Shown here in pieces: positions 42,497 to 52,020 of a stretch of 64,000 bases of DNA. This stretch comes from Streptomyces sp. NBRC 110028 (GTDB taxonomy: Bacteria > Actinomycetota > Actinomycetes > Streptomycetales > Streptomycetaceae). Position 1 is the first letter of the stretch. Every line of letters begins with the position of its first letter. The position numbers and the translations under genes were made by a program. The notes beneath the pieces were generated by a model. The model was not told the origin of the DNA, did not search any database, and worked only from the letters and a program-made list of their open reading frames with translations. The stretch is taken from assembly GCF_001417735.1 (NCBI RefSeq), contig NZ_BBUZ01000032.1, positions 124,001 through 188,000 on the forward strand. The letters run 5' to 3'.

Positions 42497-43446
42497 CTCC
42501 GACCGCCGCTGCGAAAGCCCCACCGGACCGCGCCGCCATCACCCGGCGAACCGATCCGCCAAGGACCGCATCGGGACGCCTTCGGCGTACGCTGATCGCC
42601 TGGGGATTCTGCTCGCCGTTCATCGCGCTGTTCGCCACCTTCGGTCTCTGGCCCGTCGTCTCTTCCCTGTCGATGAGCGTCACCGACATCACCAGCAGGG
42701 ACGTACGGGCACCCTTCCAGGTCGACTTCGTGGGCCTCGACAACTACAGCGCCCTGTTCTCGGATCCCACGTTCGTCCGCGCGATCCTCAACACCCTCTA
42801 TTTCGTCGCCGCGGGAATCCCCCTGACGATGGTGATCGCCCTCGCTCTCGCCGTCGCACTGAACTCGGGGATCCGGCGCGCGAAGGCGCTTTTTCGGGTC
42901 GCGTACTTCGCCCCTGTGGTGACCAGCATCGTAGCCATCGCAGTGGTGTGGAGATACCTCTACAAACCGGACGGGATGATCAATTCCATCCTTGCCGGCG
43001 TAGGAATCCACGGCCCCGACTGGCTGAACGATCCGGACTGGTCGATGCCCGCGCTCATCCTGATGGCGGTGTGGCGCCACTTCGGCATCCCCATGGTGAT
43101 CTTCCTGGCGGGGCTGCAGGCGGTGCCTGCCGAACTGTACGAGGCGGCGCGCATCGATGGCGCTACCCGCTGGCGCTCCTTCCGCAGCATCACCCTGCCG
43201 CTTCTCAGGCCGACCACATTGATCGTGGCGGTACTTCTGAGCGTCAGCTACCTCCAGTTCTTCGAAGAACCGTTTGTGATGACCAGTGGCGGTCCGCTGG
43301 ACAGCACGACATCGATCAGCTACTACGCGTACCAGCAGTTCGGCTTCGGCAATTACGGCTTGGCCTCCGCCGCCTCGTACGTGCTGGTGGCCGCGATCGC
43401 GCTGCTCAGCTTCGTTCAATTCCGCATCTTCCGAGCGAAAGCCTGA
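42493..43446 (+). CDS. ABC sugar permease 1 (MalF-like)
   Basis: The 317-residue protein has six helices and the EAA loop YEAARIDGATRWRSFRSITL that docks the ATPase. The hydrophilic N-terminus of 35 residues is typical of the MalF-like partner. Coupled to the binding-protein gene. Confidence 0.92.
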   Translation: MTPTAAAKAPPDRAAITRRTDPPRTASGRLRRTLIAWGFCSPFIALFATFGLWPVVSSLSMSVTDITSRDVRAPFQVDFVGLDNYSALFSDPTFVRAILNTLYFVAAGIPLTMVIALALAVALNSGIRRAKALFRVAYFAPVVTSIVAIAVVWRYLYKPDGMINSILAGVGIHGPDWLNDPDWSMPALILMAVWRHFGIPMVIFLAGLQAVPAELYEAARIDGATRWRSFRSITLPLLRPTTLIVAVLLSVSYLQFFEEPFVMTSGGPLDSTTSISYYAYQQFGFGNYGLASAASYVLVAAIALLSFVQFRIFRAKA

Positions 43447-43447
43447 C

Positions 43448-44323
43448 ATGATCACCACGACCGCAAGGACGGTTCCGGTCAACCGCGCCGTCAGCGCACG
43501 CCGACGCATCCCGACTTCCCGCATGCTGCTGTACGGTGCCTTGACCCTGGGGCTCCTCGCGACGCTGGCTCCGTTCGCCTGGATGTTTCTCGGGTCGGTC
43601 AAGCCGACTGGCGAAATCGTCGCTCATCCGAGTTCCTGGCTCCCGGATGCTCCGACGCTCGTCAACTTCGACCAGTTGCTCTCGAAGCAGAACTTCGGAC
43701 TGTACTTCTTCAACAGCGCGCTGGTCGCCCTGGCTTGCGTCCTGGGAAATCTGCTGTTCTGCTCCATGGCCGGGTATGCGTTCGCGAAGATCGAGTTCGC
43801 CGGAAAGCGCCTTCTGTTCAGCCTCGTCCTCACCATGCTGATCATTCCGGGTGTCACCACCTTCGTACCGCTCTTCGTCCTGGTCAGCAACATGGGCCTG
43901 AGCAACTCCTATCTCGGGTTGATCCTGCCCTTCCTTGTGACGCCGCTCGGCGTGTTCCTCATGCGGCAGTTCATCCGGGACATCCCGGATTCGCTGGTCG
44001 AGGCGGCCCGCCTCGACGGTGCCGGTGAGGTGCGGACGTTTCTCCGGGTGATCCTCCCGCTCTGCCGTCCTTCTCTCGCGACGCTGGCGATCCTGACGTT
44101 CCTCGCGCAGTGGAACAACTTCCTGTGGCCACTGGTGATCGCCCAGACCGAGGAGCACTACACGCTGCCCGTCGCGCTCGCGTTGTTCTCCGTGGGCGCC
44201 AACGGCACCAACTACGGCCTGCTGCTCGCCGGCGCGGTAACCGTCGTCACACCGATCGTCCTCCTCTTCCTGGTCCTCCAGAAACATTTCGTCCAGGGAA
44301 TCGCCAACACCGGCATCAAATAG
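43448..44323 (+). CDS. ABC sugar permease 2 (MalG-like)
   Basis: The 291-residue permease has six helices and the EAA motif VEAARLDGAGEVRTFLRVIL. It starts one base after the stop of permease 1 and forms the second half of the translocation channel. Confidence 0.92.
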   Translation: MITTTARTVPVNRAVSARRRIPTSRMLLYGALTLGLLATLAPFAWMFLGSVKPTGEIVAHPSSWLPDAPTLVNFDQLLSKQNFGLYFFNSALVALACVLGNLLFCSMAGYAFAKIEFAGKRLLFSLVLTMLIIPGVTTFVPLFVLVSNMGLSNSYLGLILPFLVTPLGVFLMRQFIRDIPDSLVEAARLDGAGEVRTFLRVILPLCRPSLATLAILTFLAQWNNFLWPLVIAQTEEHYTLPVALALFSVGANGTNYGLLLAGAVTVVTPIVLLFLVLQKHFVQGIANTGIK

Positions 44324-44393
44324 CCGGAATGCCGCCGGGGCCGACTTCATCGAAACATCGCGTGACAACACGCGAAGAACAGGAGAACCGAAG

Positions 44394-46178
44394 ATGCTTC
44401 GCCCGCAGGACGGTCCCACACGCGAACGCCGCTCACTGGGCGGTCTGTGGAGGCTCCGGCTCGACCCGGAGGGAGCCGGCCGCACCGAAGGCTGGTGGCG
44501 CTCGCCCCTCACAGCGGCTGTGGACATCCCGGTACCGGCCAGCTACAACGACATCTTCCCCGACGCGACAGTCCGCGACCACGTCGGCGACGCGTGGTAC
44601 CAGACGAGCATATGGGCGCCGGCCCGGTGGGCAGGGGAGCGGATCGTCCTGCGCTTCGACGCGGCCACACACCGCGCCACCGCCTGGATCAACGACACCG
44701 AGGTCGTCACACACGAAGGCGGCTACACACCGTTCGAGGCCGACGTCACCGCACACGTGCGCCCGGGAGCCGAGAACCGTGTCACCGTCGTGGTCAACAA
44801 CGAGCTGACGTGGGAGTCGATACCGCCGGGCCGCGTCGAGGAACGTCCCGACGGCCGCCGGACACAGCGGTACTTCCACGACTTCTTCAACTACGCGGGT
44901 CTGCACCGGCCGGTCTGGCTGTACACCACCCCCCGTACGCACATCAGCGACATCACCGTGGCCACGAGCTTCGAGGCCACGACCGGCGTGGTCGACTACC
45001 GGGTGGACAGCACCGGGGAGGCGGACACGGTCCGCGTGGCGTTGCGCGACGCCTCCGGCGCCGAGGTGGCCACCGCCACCGGTGCCGTCGGCACACTACG
45101 CGTGCCCGACGTGCATCCCTGGGCACCGGGCGACGGCTACCTCTACGAACTGGTGGCCACGCTGTCGGACACGTCGGGCGGCATCGTCGACGACTACCGT
45201 CAGTCCGTCGGCGTGCGCACCGTGGAAACACGGGGCAAGCAGTTCCTGATCAACGGAGACCCCTTCTACTTCAAGGGATTCGGCAAACACGAGGACGCCG
45301 CGGTGCGCGGCAGGGGCCACGACGACGTGCTGATGGTGCATGACTTCGCACTGCTGGAGTGGACCGGCGCGAACTCGTTCCGGACCTCGCACTACCCCTA
45401 CGCGGAAGAGGTCCTCGACTATGCCGACCGCCACGGTGTGGTCGTGATCGACGAGACCGCGGCGGTCGGCCTCAACCTCAATATCGGCGGAGGTGTCTTC
45501 AAGACCGGCAAGGTGGCCACGTTCTCCTCCGACACCATCGGCGAACGCGCCCGGCACACCCATCTGCAGGCGATCCGGGAACTCGTGGCGCGCGACAAGA
45601 ACCACCCCAGCGTCGTCCTGTGGTCCATCGCGAACGAGCCCGACAACGTCCAACCGGAGGCCCGCGACTACTTCGCCCCGCTGGCGGCCGAAACCCGCCG
45701 GCTGGACCCGACCCGGCCCGTCGCCTACGTCAACGCACTGATGGGCTCACCGGACCAGTGCGCGGTCACCGACCTGTTCGACGTCGTACTCCTCAACCGC
45801 TACTACGGCTGGTACTTCGGCCCCGATGACCTGGCAGCGGCCGAGACCGAGCTGGAGGCCGAACTGCGGCAGTGGGCGGAGCGGCACGACAAGCCCATCG
45901 TCATCACCGAGTACGGCGCCGACACCTACCCCGGTCTGCACAGCGCCGTGCCCAGCCCCTGGACGGAGGAGTACCAGACGGAGCTGCTCGACGTGTATCA
46001 CCGGGTATTCGACCGGGTCGACGCGGTGGTGGGAGAACAGGTCTGGCATTTCGCCGACTTCGCCACCGCGCCCGGCGTCTTCCGCGTCGACGGCAACAAG
46101 AAGGGCGTCTTCACACGCGAGCGCCGCCCCAAGAGTGCCGCCTTCAGCCTGCGCGCCCGGTGGCGAAAGGCCGACTGA
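44394..46178 (+). CDS. uidA: Beta-glucuronidase (GH2)
   Basis: The 594-residue enzyme has a jelly-roll domain (residues about 15-180), an immunoglobulin-like domain (180-275) and a TIM barrel. The acid/base is E415 (SIANEPDN) and the nucleophile E506 (ITEYGADT). The NRYYGWY segment and a later NKKG motif (GNKKGVF) are typical of glucuronidases and bind the carboxylate, which separates it from beta-galactosidases. No signal peptide, so glucuronides are imported first. GGAGAACCGAAG precedes ATG 44394. Confidence 0.93.
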   Translation: MLRPQDGPTRERRSLGGLWRLRLDPEGAGRTEGWWRSPLTAAVDIPVPASYNDIFPDATVRDHVGDAWYQTSIWAPARWAGERIVLRFDAATHRATAWINDTEVVTHEGGYTPFEADVTAHVRPGAENRVTVVVNNELTWESIPPGRVEERPDGRRTQRYFHDFFNYAGLHRPVWLYTTPRTHISDITVATSFEATTGVVDYRVDSTGEADTVRVALRDASGAEVATATGAVGTLRVPDVHPWAPGDGYLYELVATLSDTSGGIVDDYRQSVGVRTVETRGKQFLINGDPFYFKGFGKHEDAAVRGRGHDDVLMVHDFALLEWTGANSFRTSHYPYAEEVLDYADRHGVVVIDETAAVGLNLNIGGGVFKTGKVATFSSDTIGERARHTHLQAIRELVARDKNHPSVVLWSIANEPDNVQPEARDYFAPLAAETRRLDPTRPVAYVNALMGSPDQCAVTDLFDVVLLNRYYGWYFGPDDLAAAETELEAELRQWAERHDKPIVITEYGADTYPGLHSAVPSPWTEEYQTELLDVYHRVFDRVDAVVGEQVWHFADFATAPGVFRVDGNKKGVFTRERRPKSAAFSLRARWRKAD

Positions 46179-46259
46179 GCACGGGAGAGAAGGCGGATCA
46201 CGTCAGTCGGCGCGGCCTTCATCGCGCTGCGTCCGCCTCCCGGTCATCCGGCCGGGGAC

Positions 46260-46303
46260 GACCGCGAGCGGGCGTTTCCCTCGGGAAGCGCCCGCTCGCG
46301 GTC
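46260..46303 (+). terminator. Very stable hairpin after uidA
   Basis: Two 21-base arms (46260-46280 and 46283-46303) pair with a single G-U wobble across a 2-base gap. It lies 80 bases beyond the uidA stop and should end that operon. Confidence 0.88.
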
Positions 46304-46389
46304 ATGTCAGCACGTGCGGTGAACCCACCGAGGGGCTCAGCCACTGGTCCAGTGACATTCACGCACGCGGTCAACCAGCAGCCAAGGAG

Positions 46390-46605
46390 AACCCCGGTTT
46401 CCTGCCGGGTCTGAACGCGGGAGCCTTCAACCTCGGCGCGGGCCTCGGCTTCGCCCTCGTCTACGCGGCCCGGACCGCCGCCGAGCCCGCGGACAAGACG
46501 TCCACCACCGGATACGGCGCGGGCATCATCACCGGAGCCGCACTCATCGCCACCGCCTTCGCGACGTCCTTCCTGATCCCGAAGCCGGTGGAGGCGGAAG
46601 CGACG
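46390..46605 (+). pseudogene. C-terminal remnant of an MFS (DHA2) exporter
   Basis: The frame reads PGLNAGAFNLGAGLGFALVY, then YGAGIITGAALIATAFATSF and LIPKPVEAEAT. This resembles the last two helices of DHA2 exporters. No start, no N-terminal 400 residues. Together with flanking remnants it marks an eroded resistance-type region. Confidence 0.65.
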
Positions 46606-46735
46606 CTCGTGACGCCACCGGTCGGCCGTGCATCCGAGTACCAGGGCGACGGCCACCGGTCCGGCGCGGCCAGGCGAGGCGATTGCCGGCAGCCCGTGCG
46701 GTGACCTGACTCCCGAACACCTCCGCACAAGCCCA

Positions 46736-46774
46736 CCCGCCCGGAGGGGCGTCGGTGGCGCCCCTCCGGGCGGG
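46736..46774 (-). terminator. Hairpin downstream of the flavin monooxygenase pseudogene
   Basis: A 16-bp perfect stem (46736-46751 with 46759-46774) and a 7-base loop lie just beyond the 3' end of the leftward gene at 46791. Confidence 0.8.
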
Positions 46775-46790
46775 GAAGCGACCGGACCGC

Positions 46791-47752
46791 TCAGTCCTCC
46801 GCTGCGTGCTCGTCATCGTCGGGGGAGAGCAGTGAGCCGCCGGCCGAGGGGGCCACGGTGAACATGTTGATCAGGCCGTGGGGCGCGTCGTCTCCGTAGA
46901 ACAACTCGTGGACGAAGGCGCCTTCGACGGCGGCCGCGGCGCTGCGGGGGAACATGGCCTGCTCGTATGCGGTGAGCGCGGTCTCGAGGTCGTCGGGGTG
47001 CGCGGCGAGGGCCTTGCCGAGTTCGGCGGCGTCGGTGAAGTCGATGGCCGCGAACCAGTCCCGCGGCCGGGCGAGCATCACGTAGGTGTGCAGCGTGCCG
47101 CCCTTCTCCCGGTGCGTCAGGAATCCCTTGCCGGGCGCGAGCGCGAACAGCGACCCGCCGCCGACCGCTTTCGCGGCGGCTGGGTGGAGGGTGTCGGCGT
47201 CGAACAGGTAGGTCTCGACGCCCGACATGCCGATGTACTCGGGGGTGGCGTCGGACAGCAGCGGCCGGACTCGGGACCACGCGCCGTCCGCGCCGACCAG
47301 CAGGCCGGTGGTGATGGTGGTGCCGTCGGTGAAGGTCACCTGGTGGCGGCCCCGGCCGAGGGCGCGGGTTCCGCTGACCTTGTGCCCCCACCGGACGGTG
47401 TCGGCCGGGAGCGAGCCGAGGAGCATCTGCCGCAGCTCACCGCGCAGCACACCTCGGGGCTGCCACCGGTACCGTCGTCGGCCCGGTCGAACAGAACGCT
47501 CCCGTCCCGGTCCAGGACCCGCATCGCCTGGCGGCCTTCCAGGACGAGGCCGCGGAGCTCGTCCGTCAGGCCGGCCGCCTGTAAGGCCGGCTGTCCGCTG
47601 TCCTCGTGGATGTCGAGCATCCCGCCCTGGGTGCGCGCCGTCGTGGAGGACTCCGCCTCGTAGACGGTGGCCGGGACGCCGTGCACGTGCAGGACGCGGG
47701 CGAGTGTGAGGCCGCCGAGTCCGGCACCGATGATCGTGATCTCAGGGGGCAT
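46791..47752 (-). pseudogene. TetX-like FAD monooxygenase, frameshifted and internally deleted
   Basis: The N-terminus [20 protein letters not shown] is a complete FAD-binding start. A TG dinucleotide insertion near 47452 (GAGGTGTGCTGCGC for GAGGTGCTGCGC) moves the frame; the rest continues [20 protein letters not shown]. The second FAD motif expected in this family (GDAAHLMSPFAGEGAN) is absent: AAIDFTDAAELGKALAAHPD joins two parts that are normally about 70 residues apart. A TTA codon lies at 47582-47584. It cannot be functional. Confidence 0.85.
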
Positions 47753-47863
47753 GGTGGTTCCTTGCTGTCGCACGCCTGCCGGATGGGCGCCCGGCAGGAT
47801 CTCTGTGGAAGGTGTCAGCCCCCGCGGGAAGACCACCGCCCGCCAGGTGGCCCCGGCCGTCCG

Positions 47864-48622
47864 ATGAAGGACGGCAACAAGATGGCCTACGACCGGGCGG
47901 GCGGACGAGTGCAGCGGTCCCTGGCCAGCCGGGTGCGCAACGCCGAGGAACGGCTGCGCCGCCTGCTCGACGACCCGGTCCCGCCCCCGCCCGAGCCGCT
48001 GCGCTTCACCCCCGTGCTGCGTGCCCGCCACCTCCAGAGCGTCGTACTCGACGCCGTGGACATCGCCGTCACCGACCGGCTCGACCGTGCGAGCCTCACC
48101 GTCACGGCGGGCGAACGCCTGCTGATCACGGGGCCGAACGGAGCGGGCAAGAGCACCCTGCTCGGCGTCCTGGCCGGAGAAGTCGCCCCCGACAGCGGGA
48201 GCGTCACCCGCCGCGGCAGGGTCGGGCACCTCCCCCAAGAGCCGCACCCCGGGGAGCCGGACGAGACCGTGCTGGCCGCCTTCGCCCGTGGACGGGCGGG
48301 GGAGGCCGCCGCGTACACCGAGCAACTGCTGTCCCTCGGCCTGTTCGGCCGCGACCAGCTCACGGTGCCGGTCGGCCGACTGTCCACCGGGCAGCTGCAG
48401 CGTCTCGCCCTGGCACGATTGCTCAGCGAGCCGTCCGACGTCCTGTTGCTCGACGAACCCACCAACCATCTGTCGCCCGCCCTCGTCGAGGAGCTGGAGG
48501 CCGCTCTCACCGGGTACAACGGCGCCATCGTCATCGTCAGCCATGACCGCCGGCTGCGTCGGCGCTGGCAGGGCGCCCACCTGGCCATGCGCGCCACCTC
48601 GACGTCCGCCACCCGGTGCTGA
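47864..48622 (+). pseudogene. C-terminal half of an ABC-F ATPase
   Basis: The 252-residue frame carries the ABC-F linker ([20 protein letters not shown]) and one ATPase domain with Walker [10 protein letters not shown], signature LSTGQ, Walker [11 protein letters not shown] and H-loop SHD. ABC-F proteins have two such domains (about 540 residues), and the first is missing. Resistance-type ABC-F proteins rescue antibiotic-blocked ribosomes, but a single domain would not be expected to work. It is called a truncated relic, though the remaining frame is intact. Confidence 0.75.
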
Positions 48623-48669
48623 GGCCTCCGGGCCAGCCGACACCTGTTCAGAAAGGGAAGCAACTCGTG

Positions 48670-49359
48670 ATGCCCTCTGTTCCCCCCGACCCGGCCGTGC
48701 TCCATCCGATGCCCGGGCAGCCGCGGGTGGTCCTGCTGAAGCCACTGGTCACCTCGCCGCTGATCGAGGTCGGAGAGTTCTCCTACTACGACGACCCCGA
48801 TGATCCGACGGCCTTCGAGACGCGCAACGTGCTCTATCACTACGGACCGGAAAAGCTGGTCATCGGGAAGTTCTGCGCGCTGGGCGAGGGCGTGCGGTTC
48901 ATCATGAACGGTGCCAACCACCGCATGGACGGCCCCTCGACGTTCCCCTTCCCGATCATGGGCGGTTCCTGGTCCGAGCACTTCCCCCTCATCACCGGCC
49001 TGACCGGGCGGGGAGACACCGTGGTGGGCCATGACGTCTGGTTCGGTTACCGGGCCATGGTGATGCCCGGCGTCCGCATCGGGCACGGAGCGATCATCGC
49101 TTCCGGCTCCGTCGTCGTGGACGACGTCCCCGACTACGGCATCGTCGGCGGCAACCCCGCCCGCCTCATCCGCCGCCGCTACAGCGATGCGGACGTCAAC
49201 CGCCTCCTGGCCCTGGCCTGGTGGCACTGGCCGCTCCGGCGCATCACCGAACACGTCCACACGATCATGTCCGGCAGCATCGACGACCTGGAAAACGCGG
49301 CGGCCGCGCAGCCGGCGGAGGCGCCTCAGGACCCGCCGCCGGTGGCCGGGTCCTCGTAG
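48670..49359 (+). CDS. Vat/CatB-type xenobiotic O-acetyltransferase
   Basis: The 229-residue left-handed beta-helix protein has [31 protein letters not shown] with the catalytic His, then hexapeptide repeats ([40 protein letters not shown]) and [10 protein letters not shown]. It resembles streptogramin (Vat) and chloramphenicol (CatB) acetyltransferases that use acetyl-CoA. It appears intact and directly follows the ABC-F relic. A tail of about 25 residues is low-complexity. Start 48670 (GTG at 48667 possible). Confidence 0.9.
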   Translation: MPSVPPDPAVLHPMPGQPRVVLLKPLVTSPLIEVGEFSYYDDPDDPTAFETRNVLYHYGPEKLVIGKFCALGEGVRFIMNGANHRMDGPSTFPFPIMGGSWSEHFPLITGLTGRGDTVVGHDVWFGYRAMVMPGVRIGHGAIIASGSVVVDDVPDYGIVGGNPARLIRRRYSDADVNRLLALAWWHWPLRRITEHVHTIMSGSIDDLENAAAAQPAEAPQDPPPVAGSS

Positions 49360-49416
49360 GCGGGGCTGCCCACGCACCGCGGTGAGCGGCGCCTGACCAG
49401 AGACCCAATTCTCGTA

Positions 49417-49440
49417 CCGGTATAGTATGGCCGGTATAGT
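49417..49440 (+). promoter_or_regulatory. Duplicated TATAGT promoter-like element before map
   Basis: CCGGTATAGT occurs at 49417-49426 and 49431-49440, 14 bases apart. Each copy contains TATAGT, a near-consensus -10, in otherwise GC-rich DNA. It ends 25 bases before the map start. Either two alternative -10 elements or a direct-repeat operator is possible. Confidence 0.55.
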
Positions 49441-49465
49441 TATTGGTTGCATGAGAGGGCGCCGC

Positions 49466-50248
49466 ATGATCGAGATCCTGAGCTCCACCCAGCTGGCCCG
49501 AGCAAAAGACACCGGCGCCCTGGTCGCTGACATCCTGCAGACGCTGAAGAGCCGCAGCACGATCGGCACGAACCTGCTGGACATCGACCGGTGGGCCAAG
49601 GCCATGATCGTCGAGGCGGGAGCGCTGTCCTGTTACGTCGACTACGAGCCTTCCTTCGGGCGCGGCCCGTTCGGCCACTACATCTGCACGGCTGTCAACG
49701 ACGCCGTGCTCCATGGACGGCCATACGACTACACGCTCGCCGACGGCGATCTGCTGACCCTCGACCTCGCCGTCTCCCAAGGCGGCGTAGCCGCAGACGC
49801 CGCCATCAGCTTCATCGTGGGCGACGCACAGCCCCCGGAGAGCGTCGCGATGATCAGTGCCACCGAACGCGCGCTGGCCGCGGGGATCGCCGCTGCCGGG
49901 CCCGGGGCCCGCATCGGCGACATCTCCCATGCCATCGGCACGGTCCTCGGCGAGGCGGGTTACCCGATCAACACCCAGTTCGGAGGTCATGGCATCGGGT
50001 CAACGATGCACCAGGACCCGCACGTTTCGAACGCCGGCCGGCCTGGCCGTGGATACAAACTGCGCCCTGGGCTGCTGCTGGCACTGGAGCCGTGGATCAT
50101 GGCGGACACCGCTGAACTCGTCACCGATGCCGACGGATGGACGCTCCGAAGCGCGACAGGCTGCCGGACGGCACACAGCGAGCACACGATCGCCATCACC
50201 GGCGACGGAGCCGAAATCCTCACCTTGCCCAAGCGAGCGCAGTTGTGA
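49466..50248 (+). CDS. map: Type I methionine aminopeptidase
   Basis: The 260-residue pita-bread enzyme has all five metal ligands visible: Asp in TLDLAV, Asp in AADAAISF, His in GGHGIGSTMHQDP, Glu in ALEPWI and Glu in HSEHTIAI; the substrate His is in FGHYICTAVND. It removes N-terminal Met from nascent proteins. It is probably an extra copy: it is far from ribosomal genes and lies beside resistance-like relics and a small biosynthetic-looking operon. GAGAGGG supports ATG 49466. Confidence 0.93.
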   Translation: MIEILSSTQLARAKDTGALVADILQTLKSRSTIGTNLLDIDRWAKAMIVEAGALSCYVDYEPSFGRGPFGHYICTAVNDAVLHGRPYDYTLADGDLLTLDLAVSQGGVAADAAISFIVGDAQPPESVAMISATERALAAGIAAAGPGARIGDISHAIGTVLGEAGYPINTQFGGHGIGSTMHQDPHVSNAGRPGRGYKLRPGLLLALEPWIMADTAELVTDADGWTLRSATGCRTAHSEHTIAITGDGAEILTLPKRAQL

Positions 50249-51162
50249 GGCTTTGGGGCGCGCGTCGAGAAGAGAGTCAGGAGGTGGATGGTGAGGACCG
50301 TTGCTCCTGTGGCCACATCGCCCTGGGTCTTCACCACGTTCGTGGTCAGATCGGCGTTCGAATCGAGGACCAGCCGGTGATCCGCCCAGGGCCCGATTCG
50401 GCCCGTCGCCGCTGAACCGCTTCCCAGGTCGGCTCCTCGATGCCTCAACGCCCCGGGACCGTCGCTCCCACCGCTCACGACCGGTGGCCCGACGCCCCCG
50501 CTGCCTCGCCGCCGGGAGACCGGCCATCACGATCGGCATGACGGCACTGTCGCACAACGGGCCCGATGCCGTGCAGACCGTCAAACTCCGCAAAGACAGC
50601 CATCACGGTACCGATGACTGAGCAGCCTCACCAGGTCGGCGACCTGGTTCCGGGCGAGACGAAGGGCACCTTGACGCCCATGTGCTGGACGGGGAGCTCT
50701 GGCCTGCGCATCACGAGCACACGGGCGTTCATGCCGGCTCATGACCGCTGGTGCCGCAGAGCGACATCGCGCCTGATCGCAGCGCGCACCGAGCCCTGCA
50801 GCTCACAAAACCTCCACTCAAGTTGCCTCCACATGGCCGCTATTCGCGTTTGACCGGAAGGACGGAAGCATAAGCGCTGGTCACAGCGTTGCAAGGTGCC
50901 GTTCAACGCCTCCGAGATCATCACGGAGGCCGGCTCACCTCAACAACCTCATGCGCCCCAGGCGTTGACTCCCTCCCGGGAGTGGTGGAACGTGAGCAAT
51001 GCGCGCGGTCGGCGAATGGGTCCGCCCGTCAGGGGATGAATGCGACGTGCCCGGAGTCGGTCACCCGTCGACGTCGTGCGCGCGAATTTGCATATTCCGG
51101 ATTTCACACTTGCAACGTAAGGCGCCGTGTCGGCACTGCGGTGGGTGGGCGAGGAGAATCTG
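50249..51162. other. 914 bases with no recognised gene
   Basis: Several short frames exist on both strands but none matches a family or shows convincing codon bias. TTGACT followed by the dyad ACTCCC-TCCC-GGGAGT (50965-50983) may be a promoter or operator. GAGGAG at 51151-51156 is the panB ribosome site. The stretch around 51085-51115 is locally AT-rich and may hold the panB promoter. Confidence 0.5.
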
Positions 51163-52008
51163 TTGAGTTCGGGTACGGAATCGGCGAGCGGGTTGTACGG
51201 GCGCAAATCAGGGCAGCGGGTGACAGTTCGCGAGTTGGCGCAAGCCAAGCGGCGTCAGGAACGTTGGGTGATGCTGACGGCGTACGACGCCCTCACCGCA
51301 GGGCTCTTCGATGAACAGAAGGTGCCGGCGCTGCTGGTGGGCGACAGCGCGGCGAACGTGGTCTACGGCTTCGACTCCACGGTACGTGTGGGCATGGACC
51401 ATTTGATGCCGCTGGTGCAGGCAGTGGTGCGGGGAACGCGGCATGCCCTGGTGGTGGCGGACATGCCGTTCGGTTCCTATCAGAATTCCGTTACCCAGGC
51501 GCTGACCAGTGCTACGCGGTTCCTGCAGGAAGGCGGGGCGCAGGCGGTGAAGCTGGAGGGCGGCGCCCGGGTGGTCGACCAGGTGTCGGCGCTGGTGGAG
51601 GCCGGCATCCCGGTGATGGGCCATCTGGGGCTCACCCCGCAGTCGGTCCACGCTTTGGGGGGCTACCGGGTCCAAGGCCGCGCGGAAGCCGGTGAGCAAC
51701 TGCTGGCCGATGCCAAGGCGCTGGCAGCGGCCGGGGCGTTCGCTCTGGTCCTGGAGGTGGTGCCGAGCGATCTGGCGCGTCGGGTAACCGCCGAAGTCGA
51801 CATTCCCACGATCGGCATCGGCGCGGGCGCCGACTGCGACGCCCAAGTACTCGTCTGGCAGGACCTGGCCGGACTGACTCCCGAGCCGGCACCGAAATTC
51901 GTCAAGCGCTACGCCGACATGCGCTCACAACTGGCTGCGGCGGTCGGCGAGTTCATCGACGACGTGGCCGCTGGCGGATACCCGGACTCGCAGCACTGCT
52001 ACTCGTAG
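51163..52008 (+). CDS. panB: Ketopantoate hydroxymethyltransferase (PanB)
   Basis: The enzyme of 281 residues adds a hydroxymethyl group from methylene-THF to 2-oxoisovalerate. PanB landmarks are intact: LTAYDALTAGLFDEQKVPAL, LLVGDSAANVVYGFDSTV (metal Asp), VVADMPFGSYQNSV, AVKLEGGARV, MGHLGLTPQS and LVLEVVPSDLA (catalytic Glu). TTG 51163 is six bases after GAGGAG and gives the normal N-terminus; GTG 51127 is less likely. First gene of a tight three-gene operon and possibly a second copy besides the housekeeping one. Confidence 0.9.
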   Translation: MSSGTESASGLYGRKSGQRVTVRELAQAKRRQERWVMLTAYDALTAGLFDEQKVPALLVGDSAANVVYGFDSTVRVGMDHLMPLVQAVVRGTRHALVVADMPFGSYQNSVTQALTSATRFLQEGGAQAVKLEGGARVVDQVSALVEAGIPVMGHLGLTPQSVHALGGYRVQGRAEAGEQLLADAKALAAAGAFALVLEVVPSDLARRVTAEVDIPTIGIGAGADCDAQVLVWQDLAGLTPEPAPKFVKRYADMRSQLAAAVGEFIDDVAAGGYPDSQHCYS

Positions 52009-52020
52009 GAGTCAAATCCC

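Noticed and set aside
47336-48745. Long leftward frame running through the ABC-F relic into the monooxygenase
   Set aside because: Its upstream half is antisense to the ABC-F relic; only the part from 47752 leftward matches a flavoprotein.
50965-50983. TTGACT with an ACTCCC-N4-GGGAGT dyad resembling a MerR-type promoter
   Set aside because: No convincing -10 at 17-20 bases spacing and no merR gene nearby; kept only as a note in the gap entry.
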